From: DAOUMF01 sp034411955
GTDB lineage: Bacteria; Chloroflexota; Dehalococcoidia; SM23-28-2; RBG-16-64-32
Length of the DNA: 10,610 bases
Direction of reading: 5' to 3'
Assembly (NCBI GenBank): GCA_034411955.1
Contig: DAOUMF010000207.1
Location: 1 to 10,610, forward strand
The notes under the pieces are model-generated. The model ran no database searches. It saw nothing but the letters and a program-made list of their open reading frames with translations, and was not told the DNA's origin. Positions 1-5,224 of the stretch are shown piece by piece. The first letter of the stretch is position 1; each line of letters starts with the position of its first letter. Both the position numbers and the translations under genes were made by a program.

Positions 1-243
1 CCTGATGAGGATCGCAAGAAGATCTGCCCCTGCGAGCGGCACCACGAGGACATAGCCCGGGACGGCTTCTGCATATGAATGTTCTTCGTGAGCGAAGAGT
101 ATCTTCGCCGCTACCAAGAGTCAGGAGAGGTGGGCGGCAGCACCCTAGGCGGCGTGACGCCGCTGGGGGAGAGCCTCTTTCCGGCCGAAAAGGGGGCCAA
201 GCGGCTGCCCAAGTCCAAGAGAGGACCGGCCGCTAAACGATAG
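1..243 (+). CDS. Ferredoxin:thioredoxin reductase catalytic-subunit-like protein, 3' part, probable selenoprotein (TGA at 76-78 read as Sec)
   Basis: The reading frame is open from the window edge to TAG at 241-243 except for one in-frame TGA at 76-78. Visible residues 9-24 read CPCERHHEDIARDGFC, then Ile, then the TGA codon, then MFFVSEEY. This is the second half of the FTR catalytic pattern CPC-x(n)-CPC-x(n)-C-x-C; the first CPC should lie just left of the window. In FTR family proteins five cysteines plus one form a [4Fe-4S] cluster next to a redox-active disulfide, and the last cysteine of C-x-C is one of that disulfide pair. TGA sits exactly at that cysteine, and a SECIS-like hairpin follows. 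The protein would reduce a thioredoxin-like or other disulfide with ferredoxin electrons. Conserved-looking sequence continues past the TGA, so it is not a simple terminator. The last ~20 residues are basic (Lys/Arg-rich). An alternative is a nonsense-mutated FTR gene. TGA reassignment is unlikely, because neighbouring genes stop at TGA. Confidence 0.75.
88..111 (+). promoter_or_regulatory. Candidate bacterial SECIS stem-loop downstream of in-frame TGA
   Basis: Positions 92-98 pair perfectly with 102-108 (7 bp), closing a GTA loop at 99-101. Below a single bulged A91, 90-109, 89-110 (T-G) and 88-111 extend the stem. The apical loop starts 20 nt after TGA and its first base is G. This agrees with the bacterial SECIS rules as I remember them (loop 16-37 nt after UGA, a G in the first two loop positions, a bulge below the upper stem). 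SelB bound to Sec-tRNA would recognise it on the mRNA. A competing hairpin pairs 79-88 with 93-102 (10 bp, two G-U pairs, TGAG loop), so the 93-97 strand can switch partners. No folding energy was computed. Confidence 0.6.
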
Positions 244-255
244 ATATCCGCGGCC

Positions 256-399
256 CTAGTCGGCCGAGGGCAGCACCTTAGGCTGCATCAGCTCCATAGG
301 CTTGCCGCAGCAGGCGACAGAGCCTTCGCTGGCCTTGATGCACAGCACCTCGGTGCCGCAGGACTCACACTGGAACCGCTTGCCTAGCTGGTTGGCCAC
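256..399 (-). CDS. Desulforedoxin-like rubredoxin-type iron protein (second of a tandem pair)
   Basis: A 47-aa protein starting at GTG (397-399), MANQLGKRFQCESCGTEVLC at the N terminus, stopping with TAG at 256-258. It has the desulforedoxin pattern: CESC at residues 11-14 and a Cys-Cys pair at 30-31 followed by GKPM. In desulforedoxin, and in the N-terminal domain of desulfoferrodoxin, these four cysteines hold one Fe(Cys)4 centre in a small homodimer used for electron transfer. An additional Cys20 and a ~10-residue C-terminal tail are not in its partner gene. GGAG lies 9 nt before the GTG, directly after the stop codon of the upstream copy, 13 nt away, so the two are cotranscribed. It ends 12 bp from the convergent FTR-like gene. 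It could act as an electron donor or acceptor in oxygen or peroxide defence; that role is inferred. It is easy to miss because of its size. Confidence 0.85.
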   Translation of the reverse strand: MANQLGKRFQCESCGTEVLCIKASEGSVACCGKPMELMQPKVLPSAD

Positions 400-412
400 G
401 GCTTACCACTCC

Positions 413-532
413 CTACTGCTTCAGCTGCATCTGCTGATCGCAGCAGCTCAGGTTGCCTTCGCCACCTTTGGTAACGATAATCTCCGCGCCGCACTTCGCG
501 CACTGGTACCGCTTGCCTACCTGGTTAGCCAC
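413..532 (-). CDS. Desulforedoxin-like rubredoxin-type iron protein (first of a tandem pair)
   Basis: A 39-aa protein starting at GTG (530-532), MANQVGKRYQCAKCGAEIIV at the N terminus, ending in TAG at 413-415. Its length is that of classical desulforedoxin (about 36 aa). The four iron ligands are CAKC at residues 11-14 and CC at 30-31. Aligned by eye with the downstream copy, about 20 of 39 positions are identical, including the leader MANQ.GKR.QC, so the two arose by duplication. GGAGG lies about 12 nt upstream of the GTG. A sigma70-like promoter lies 55-84 bp upstream. The protein would be cytoplasmic with no signal peptide, carrying a single Fe(Cys)4 site. What it reduces cannot be told from the sequence; the adjacent disulfide-reductase-like gene suggests redox or oxidative-stress metabolism. 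Confidence 0.85.
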   Translation of the reverse strand: MANQVGKRYQCAKCGAEIIVTKGGEGNLSCCDQQMQLKQ

Positions 533-586
533 TGCTTCTCATCCTCCCCGAAGGTATGGAACCCGCCTCAGGCAGGCCCAGCCGCG

Positions 587-616
587 AATATAGCGCAAGT
601 GTTACGCGGACGTCAA
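587..616 (-). promoter_or_regulatory. Sigma70-like promoter for the desulforedoxin pair
   Basis: Read on the minus strand, TTGACG at 611-616 is the -35 and TATATT at 587-592 is the -10, with an 18-bp spacer. It begins 6 bp after the cupredoxin stop codon and faces the 39-aa desulforedoxin gene, leaving a leader of roughly 50 nt. The leader contains a 7-bp CCTCAGG-type dyad near 566-572, which is not a convincing terminator. Confidence 0.6.
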
Positions 617-622
617 CCGAAT

Positions 623-1084
623 CTACTCGACGACGAGCGTTCCGGTCATCTGGGAGGGGTGCACGTCGCAGCGGAAGAAGTACTGGCCGGCGCTAAGGTT
701 CTGGGTCACCGTGTCGGTGCAGGGACCATCGCAGATCTCGGTGGCGGCCAGCGGGTCCTCTCCGCTCTCGGCGGCATCTCGACTCGCGTAGACGACGAAG
801 TTGTGGGGGATGCCGGGATCGGTGTTGTCGACGGTGATGGTCACGTCCGTATCGGCCGCGATGGTCAACTCCGCCGTGTCGAACTGAATAGTGGGGATCA
901 TGCTGATTTCCGCCGTCGCGCCGCCGCCCGCTGGCGTCTCGTCAGTAGCGGGAGCCTGGCCGCCACCAGTTGGCGTCCCCCCACCGTCGCCGTCACCCGA
1001 GCAGGCCGCTGCCACCAACAGGGCCGCGCCGAGCACCAGCGACGCCACGAAGACGCGGCTACGGACAGAAGAAAAGACGGACAT
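623..1084 (-). CDS. Lipoprotein cupredoxin (plastocyanin/azurin-like blue copper protein)
   Basis: 153 aa. Residues 1-28 are a lipoprotein signal peptide with hydrophobic core and lipobox VAAAC (Cys28). A Gly/Thr/Pro-rich flexible linker follows to about residue 57, then a single cupredoxin domain. Type 1 copper ligands can be read: His94 in IPHNF, then Cys139, His142 and Met146 in FFRCDVHPSQMTG. The protein would be tethered to the outer face of the membrane and carry electrons from the cytochrome bc complex encoded upstream to an oxidase or other acceptor. Start ATG at 1082-1084 has AGGAGG (1094-1099) 9 nt upstream, so the start is well supported. It is the last gene of the bc operon by position. 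It lies beyond a decayed cupredoxin fragment, suggesting that one of two tandem cupredoxins was lost. An extra pair of cysteines (118 and 122) may form a disulfide. Confidence 0.9.
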   Translation of the reverse strand: MSVFSSVRSRVFVASLVLGAALLVAAACSGDGDGGGTPTGGGQAPATDETPAGGGATAEISMIPTIQFDTAELTIAADTDVTITVDNTDPGIPHNFVVYASRDAAESGEDPLAATEICDGPCTDTVTQNLSAGQYFFRCDVHPSQMTGTLVVE

Positions 1085-1178
1085 TAAGCGATGCCTCCTG
1101 ATCTAAGGGATCTCTACCTAATACAACGGCGCGGACGCGCTTCTGGATTGCACGAGCGCTGCGTCAGGGCGGCGGCAA

Positions 1179-1318
1179 TTAGTGGGAGACGACGATCTTG
1201 CCCGTCAACACGAGCCGGGGGGGCCGCAGCGGAAGTCGAAAGTGCCGGGCTCACCGAAGCGGAAGGTGATCGTACCGCTGTCGCCGGACGCGATGGGGAT
1301 GGACGTCAGGCCATCATG
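1179..1318 (-). pseudogene. Remnant of a second cupredoxin gene (3' end only, frameshifted)
   Basis: On the minus strand, one frame from 1318 reads HDGLTSIPIASGDSG, then TITFRFGEPGTFDFRCG. This is the strand-loop pattern that precedes the copper cysteine in amicyanin/pseudoazurin-type cupredoxins. At the seven-G run (plus strand 1217-1223) this frame runs into a TGA. The frame shifted by one base continues RLVLTGKIVVSH to TAA at 1179-1181, which is the expected C-terminal cupredoxin strand. One added base in the homopolymer would restore the reading. No N-terminal half with a proper signal peptide is present: the sequence before it is the Pro-rich end of the cytochrome c gene in another frame. 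Either an old cupredoxin gene has decayed, or the cytochrome once ended in a fused cupredoxin domain, or there is a sequencing error in the G run plus an atypical start. Confidence 0.6.
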
Positions 1319-2402
1319 GAGTAGGTGTCGGGGAAGGGGGCGGGGTGGCAGCGCCTGCGCCGAACCGCTGTCCGCAAGGCGGGGTGCCTTCCTGGCCCGT
1401 GAGCGCGCCCGAAGGCGGCTCCAGAGGGCCTGCGTAGACCTGGGCACCCGCCTCATGCTCCTGGCCCTGTGTGCCGAAGGCTGCCCGCTCCACCAGTATC
1501 TCATCCCCGAGCTCGAACACTGTGGCCGTCACACGATGTCCTCTGGCATTGGTACCCTCCAGCGCCCGCTCCACGCGCAGGGTATCATCGGAGGCGGAGA
1601 CCACTCGCATCCGCTCCGAACCAACCTGTACGATGTCCCCGCTCCGGAACAGTTCCCCGGCTCTGTCCACAGGCAGGTCCGTCTGGTCGGCGGTGATGTC
1701 TTCCAGCAGGGTGCTGCTGGCAGGGGCATCGACGAGCAACACCACTTCACTATCGATGCGGAGGAGGCTGCCAACGGTGAACTGCTGGGCATCGGTGAGG
1801 GCCAGCACGGTATCCTCCGGGCCGACTGCGCGGGCGAGTTGCTTACCTTCCAGCATGTCGGCGTGGTTGGCCGCTTCCACTGCCGCCTCCCAGCCCCGCT
1901 CGCTGACGGCGTTCAGGTCGTCCGGGGGGTCCAGACCGGGCGTGGCACCGGTGATTAGGGTAACCAGTTGCTGGATCAGGAAATTGTTCAGGGGCCCGCC
2001 CTGATCCTCCGACCAGGTCGGCATAAGAGTGCCGACGCGGCCACAAGTGATGGTGTCGCGGACGATGTTCTGCCGGCTGATCAGCTCTCCAAGGTTGACC
2101 AGCCCGGTCTCAGAGTCCACTGGCCGGTTCAACTGCGTGTTGAGAGGAAGACCCGGCAGGCGGGAGCTCTCCTGGGCGGCCAAGCCATGGATGCCGTGGC
2201 AATTTCGACAATTCTCCCCAAACACTGCGCCGCCGCGTTCCGCGTTCTTGAGGATCTGACGCTGCTCTGCGTCGTAGCCGCGGGCGCTGACCCTAAGACC
2301 TGCCACATCGAAGCCCGCGTCCCACATCCAGTACATCAGGGTGCCCACTAGGAACACGAACAGCAACCCGATCATCGCGTTGACCTGCTTGCTGGTGTTC
2401 AT
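1314..2402 (-). CDS. Membrane-anchored monoheme cytochrome c with repeat-rich C-terminal extension
   Basis: 362 aa. Residues 11-27 form a single N-terminal membrane span (IGLLFVFLVGTLMYWMW), leaving the rest outside the membrane. The heme-binding site is CRNCH at 65-69, and Met127 in GRVGTLMPTW is the likely sixth ligand, giving a class I cytochrome c domain over about 50-155. Residues about 195-325 hold imperfect repeats of the type VGSLLRIDSEVVLLV / SGDIVQVGSERMRVV, followed by two copies of VERA..GT....H, a beta-type domain I cannot name. The protein ends in a Pro/Thr tail. By position it is the electron acceptor of the Rieske/cytochrome b complex encoded just upstream (39 bp gap). The start is the weak point: an AAGGAAAGG at 2416-2425 is 13 nt from the ATG. 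The second Met (residue 10) is an alternative but would shorten the positive N-terminal flank. Confidence 0.88.
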   Translation of the reverse strand: MNTSKQVNAMIGLLFVFLVGTLMYWMWDAGFDVAGLRVSARGYDAEQRQILKNAERGGAVFGENCRNCHGIHGLAAQESSRLPGLPLNTQLNRPVDSETGLVNLGELISRQNIVRDTITCGRVGTLMPTWSEDQGGPLNNFLIQQLVTLITGATPGLDPPDDLNAVSERGWEAAVEAANHADMLEGKQLARAVGPEDTVLALTDAQQFTVGSLLRIDSEVVLLVDAPASSTLLEDITADQTDLPVDRAGELFRSGDIVQVGSERMRVVSASDDTLRVERALEGTNARGHRVTATVFELGDEILVERAAFGTQGQEHEAGAQVYAGPLEPPSGALTGQEGTPPCGQRFGAGAATPPPSPTPTP

Positions 2403-2441
2403 CGGGCCGCGGACGCCTTTCCTTTCACCCTCGTCAAACTT

Positions 2442-3104
2442 CTAGGCTCCGTAGGGGACAGTCCTGGATGGGTTGTCCGCGCTGCCCTTCTGCGCCTCGG
2501 ATACACCGGTGACCACGACGACGGAGCCGTCGTCCTGCACCTCCAGGGAGAAGCGATCCATGGGACGGGACGACGGGCCGAAGACGAGAATGCCACCTTC
2601 CTTGGTGAAGGTGGAGCCGTGGCAGGGGCAGCGGAACCAGCCGGTGTGGCCCCCGTAGGTGAAGTCGGGTCGCCAGGGCACGGTACAGCCGAGGTGGGGG
2701 CACTTCTGCCAGAGGGCGAGCAGCCCGCCCTCGGTCTTCTCCCCGTTGGGGGTAATCCCGGGCTCCAGGTTGACGAGGAAGAACCTACCCTCGGGAATGC
2801 GTACCGGGTCATCGCCCGGCTTGGGGACGCTCCCTTTGGGCACGCTCACCGTGCGGGCGCCGCCAGCCGGATCGCGAGTCCAGGCGAAGTCCAGCGAGGG
2901 GCCCATCAACCCCACCAAGGCAAGGCCAAGGGTGCTCCAGAAGCCCCCCAGTATGAACACTCGCCGGGTGAGGTGTGGCCGCGCCGGCACCGGCCTGGCC
3001 ACCGGCGTGTCGACGGTCTGCTCAAGCGCAGGGTGGGCGTCAGCCGCAGCCTCCGGCTGCTCCTTCGCTTCCTCCCCCTGCGGCTCCTGAGTCTCAGATT
3101 CCAT
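2442..3104 (-). CDS. Rieske [2Fe-2S] protein of a cytochrome bc/b6f-type complex
   Basis: 220 aa. A charged, Glu/Ala/Pro-rich cytoplasmic head of ~45 residues precedes a TRRVFILGG twin-arginine-like motif and one membrane span (about 48-68). This is the typical Tat-dependent, uncleaved anchor of Rieske proteins. The cluster-binding boxes are CPHLGC (135-140) and CPCHGS (159-164). Each supplies one Cys and one His ligand, and the two other cysteines form the stabilising disulfide. The protein takes an electron from quinol at the Qo site of cytochrome b and passes it to cytochrome c. Start ATG at 3102-3104 is preceded by GAGAGGTGA about 6-8 nt upstream. It follows the cytochrome b C-terminal subunit by 16 bp, so the operon order is cyt b (N), cyt b (C), Rieske, cyt c. 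The usual order in many bacteria has Rieske first. Confidence 0.95.
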   Translation of the reverse strand: MESETQEPQGEEAKEQPEAAADAHPALEQTVDTPVARPVPARPHLTRRVFILGGFWSTLGLALVGLMGPSLDFAWTRDPAGGARTVSVPKGSVPKPGDDPVRIPEGRFFLVNLEPGITPNGEKTEGGLLALWQKCPHLGCTVPWRPDFTYGGHTGWFRCPCHGSTFTKEGGILVFGPSSRPMDRFSLEVQDDGSVVVVTGVSEAQKGSADNPSRTVPYGA

Positions 3105-3120
3105 GCCGTCTCACCTCTCT

Positions 3121-4125
3121 TTACCCCTCGTCAACCTTGATATCCCAGGGCGCTATGAGGTCCTGCCCGGGACCGCGGAAGAAGCTGCCCACCAGGGTCA
3201 GGGCCAGATACCCCGCCATCACCCCCGTGAACATCACGATCATCACGTCGCGCCTTGTCCGCAACCAGCCCAATCGGAAGAGGGCATAGATTATGAGCAC
3301 GGCGAAGAAGGCGATGGCGCCAAGAGGGATTACCTGCTCCGCCACGGCACTGGGGATGTTGAGGTGTTCACCACCCCACCCGTGGATGTTGGGCAGTCCG
3401 ATACCGCCAAGATTCCAATCCCCCCAACCTTTCGGATCCGTTATCGACCAGCCATCTTCGTTTTCTCTATTGAACGGCCAGGGCACACGGGAGAAGTCCT
3501 TCGGCCAATCGAGGTGGCCGACGGAGAACTCCAGCCGCTTGGCGAAGTCCTTGGTGGAGAGGATGCCCTCGTGCTCGGCACCCGGCTCGTCCCGCAGGCA
3601 GGGCCAGCCAGCGTGGACGGCGTCCTCGGAGCAGGCTGGGATCCAGCTGGTGAGTCGCTCGGTCCCGGTGGTGTCGCCGGCGTCGACGGCGACGAGGCCG
3701 AAGCTGACGATGATCGCGTAGAGGGCGGTGATGGCGGTGATACGGGCCGAGTATCTGGTGCCGAACCACAAGCCCTGCATGTGACGGCCGCGGTCGATGT
3801 AGGGTACGACGGCGAGGAAGATGAGGGCGATGGTGGGCACCAGCACACCGGCCCAGGCCTTGTCCATATGGAGGAGGAGTTCCTGGAGGTTGAGGAAGTA
3901 CCAGGGGGCCTTTGACGGGTTTGGAGTTACGTTCAGGTTGGCCCGGTTCAGGAGAGGCGCATTGATGAACACCGAGACGATGAGAAAGGTGACGGTGAAC
4001 AGGGTCGCGGCGATGAACTCGATGAATACGAGTTCCGGCCAGACCATCACCTCTTCTTCCCGCTCTCGCTTGGGTCGGGGCCTGGCCAAGGCTGGGGCCG
4101 CTTCTCGCTGGGCCTCTAGGGCCAT
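3121..4125 (-). CDS. Cytochrome b C-terminal subunit (subunit IV-like, menaquinol type)
   Basis: 334 aa, about twice the length of cyanobacterial subunit IV. Hydrophobic spans lie near 33-55, 92-110, 128-147, 265-285 and 294-313. The quinol-oxidation (Qo) loop motif, PEWY in classical complexes, appears as APWYF at 73-77, followed by LNLQELLLH. The Glu is replaced by Ala, as I recall for several menaquinol-oxidising relatives with a KAPWYFLxLQE signature. Between the third and fourth spans is a hydrophilic insert of about 115 residues (150-265) rich in Trp and Gly (for example GWGDWNLGGIGLPNIHGWGG). The N-terminal 26 residues are strongly charged. It pairs with the b6-like gene encoded 18 bp upstream to make a complete cytochrome b. 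Start ATG at 4123-4125 has AGGAACGAAGG before it; Met27 is a less likely alternative. Confidence 0.92.
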   Translation of the reverse strand: MALEAQREAAPALARPRPKREREEEVMVWPELVFIEFIAATLFTVTFLIVSVFINAPLLNRANLNVTPNPSKAPWYFLNLQELLLHMDKAWAGVLVPTIALIFLAVVPYIDRGRHMQGLWFGTRYSARITAITALYAIIVSFGLVAVDAGDTTGTERLTSWIPACSEDAVHAGWPCLRDEPGAEHEGILSTKDFAKRLEFSVGHLDWPKDFSRVPWPFNRENEDGWSITDPKGWGDWNLGGIGLPNIHGWGGEHLNIPSAVAEQVIPLGAIAFFAVLIIYALFRLGWLRTRRDVMIVMFTGVMAGYLALTLVGSFFRGPGQDLIAPWDIKVDEG

Positions 4126-4143
4126 ACCTTCGTTCCTAGTCTC

Positions 4144-4923
4144 CTACAGTGGTCGCGCCATTCCGCCGTCACGCCGGACGCGCCAGAAGTGGACGGCCAT
4201 CATTATGGCGGCGAGCAGGGGCAAGCCCAGGACGTGCAGGGTGTAGAAGCGGATGAGCGCCGGCTGGCCGATCTCGAAGCCGCCGAACAGTACGGTCTGC
4301 ACCTCCTCCCCCAGGTAGGGGGTGGAGCCGCCGATGCCGTGGCCGACCGTGACCGCCCACAGGGCGAGTTGGTCCCAGGGCAGCAAATAGCCGGTGAAGC
4401 TCAGGAGAAGGGTCAGCACGAGCAGGATGACGCCCACCACCCAGTTGAACTCGCGCGGCGGCTTGTAGGCACCGGTGTAAAACACCCGCATCATGTGCAG
4501 GAACACGAGGATCACCATGGCGTGGGCCGTCCAGCGGTGCATGTTCCGCATCAGGAGCCCGAACCTTATGTTCGTCTCCAGGGCAGCGATGTCCTGATAG
4601 GCCCGGTTCACATCGGGCACGTAGTAGAACATGAGCAGCACGCCGGTCACCGTAAGGATTATGAACATGAAGAAAGTGAGGCCACCCAGACAGTACGTGT
4701 GAGTGATCTTCACGTGGGTGCGGTGGAGACGCGTGGGGTGGAGGTGGAGAAAGACGTTGGTCGCCACCACTAGCATCTGGTTGCGAGGAGTGCTGGGGTA
4801 GCCGGAGCGGAAGACGGACTGCCAGATGTAGTTGTGGAATAGCTTGTCGTGGATGCGGTCCTGTATGAGCTGAAGCCGTTCCTGCCAGTTTCGCGGCTTT
4901 CCCGGCTCCCCGGTTACCGACAC
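4144..4923 (-). CDS. Cytochrome b N-terminal subunit (b6-like)
   Basis: 259 aa with four membrane spans. Heme b ligands are His129 and His143 (14 apart) in the second helix, and His230 and His245 (15 apart) in the fourth, the b6 spacing. The C terminus (FYTLH...LPLL...VHF...R..G....PL) matches plant and cyanobacterial cytochrome b6 closely. Cys78 in HTYCLGG corresponds to the b6 cysteine (Cys35) that covalently holds the extra heme c_i/c_n, so this complex probably has that heme. A ~45-residue N-terminal extension before the first helix is amphipathic and basic. Start is GTG at 4921-4923, with GGAGAGG about 5 nt upstream lying in the 11-nt gap after the 40-aa gene. It is followed by the C-terminal subunit in the split architecture typical of b6f complexes and Firmicutes-type b6c complexes. 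The TAG stop is at 4144-4146. Confidence 0.94.
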   Translation of the reverse strand: MSVTGEPGKPRNWQERLQLIQDRIHDKLFHNYIWQSVFRSGYPSTPRNQMLVVATNVFLHLHPTRLHRTHVKITHTYCLGGLTFFMFIILTVTGVLLMFYYVPDVNRAYQDIAALETNIRFGLLMRNMHRWTAHAMVILVFLHMMRVFYTGAYKPPREFNWVVGVILLVLTLLLSFTGYLLPWDQLALWAVTVGHGIGGSTPYLGEEVQTVLFGGFEIGQPALIRFYTLHVLGLPLLAAIMMAVHFWRVRRDGGMARPL

Positions 4924-4934
4924 CTATCCTCTCC

Positions 4935-5057
4935 TCACCGAGACCACCAAGCGCCAAACAGCACCATGATCGCCAGTGAGCCGAGGATGGCGAGTAGAAC
5001 CGCGATGAACTCCATCCCTTCCGGAACCTGGCGAAACAGAATGTCCAAGGGGGGCAT
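4935..5057 (-). CDS. Small single-span membrane protein at the head of the bc operon
   Basis: A 40-aa open frame from ATG (5055-5057) to TGA (4935-4937). The N-terminal MPPLDILFRQVPEGMEF is followed by a hydrophobic stretch (about residues 17-37) with AWWSR at the end. It therefore looks like a one-helix membrane protein, amphipathic N terminus first. AGGAAGG lies about 9 nt before the ATG. It ends 11 nt before the GTG of cytochrome b and its downstream region carries that gene's ribosome site, so the two are cotranscribed and possibly coupled. It is the first gene after a strong promoter. Position and size recall the small one-helix subunits (PetG/L/M/N) of the b6f complex, but I see no sequence match to those and do not claim homology. 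It could alternatively be an assembly factor or leader peptide. Confidence 0.7.
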   Translation of the reverse strand: MPPLDILFRQVPEGMEFIAVLLAILGSLAIMVLFGAWWSR

Positions 5058-5155
5058 ACCGCGCGTCCTTCCTACCTGGTCCGCCCAAGCGAGGACCGCT
5101 GCGCCTTCTGATTGTGAACTTATTTAGCGAAGGGGCTCTATCGAGGCCATGAACT

Positions 5156-5184
5156 AGTATCAAGTTGCCATTGTTTTCTGTCAA
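5156..5184 (-). promoter_or_regulatory. Sigma70-like promoter of the cytochrome bc operon
   Basis: Minus strand: consensus -35 TTGACA (5179-5184) and -10 GATACT (5156-5161) with a 17-bp spacer. The implied leader before the 40-aa gene is about 90 nt. It contains a small dyad, GGTCC/GGACC near 5080-5100, close to the ribosome site. The intergenic stretch 5058-5224 holds nothing else recognisable; no clear terminator for the preceding HIT-superfamily gene was found. Confidence 0.75.
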
Positions 5185-5224
5185 GGGAACCAAGAGCGGC
5201 CTCCGCCCCCTTCACCGGTCATCG

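Noticed and set aside
76..78. TGA reassigned to an amino acid genome-wide
   Set aside because: The methyltransferase, endonuclease, cytochrome c and 40-aa membrane genes all stop at TGA at sensible ends, so TGA is a normal stop here.
79..243. Separate 54-aa gene starting at the ATG just after the TGA
   Set aside because: The frame is continuous with the FTR-like signature upstream, a hydrophobic residue such as Met is normal after C-x-C in that family, and no ribosome site precedes this ATG.
228..255. GGCCGC/GCGGCC inverted repeat between the convergent FTR-like and desulforedoxin genes as a bidirectional terminator
   Set aside because: The 6-bp stem has a 16-nt loop and no T run on either side, so it is too weak to call.
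302..1087. Plus-strand 261-aa frame
   Set aside because: It is antisense to both desulforedoxins and to the cupredoxin, which have clear motifs; its Arg/Ala/Gly-rich sequence looks like a high-GC shadow.
1182..1958. Plus-strand 258-aa frame opposite the cytochrome c gene
   Set aside because: No domain or ribosome site; it is antisense to a gene with a recognisable repeat and heme domain.
3103..3915. Plus-strand 270-aa frame opposite the cytochrome b C-terminal subunit
   Set aside because: It mirrors a conserved membrane-protein gene; its composition is that of a reverse-frame shadow.
4924..5193. Minus-strand 89-aa frame beginning in the bc promoter
   Set aside because: It would start upstream of the predicted -35, has an Arg/Gly/His-rich composition and overlaps the better-supported 40-aa membrane protein.
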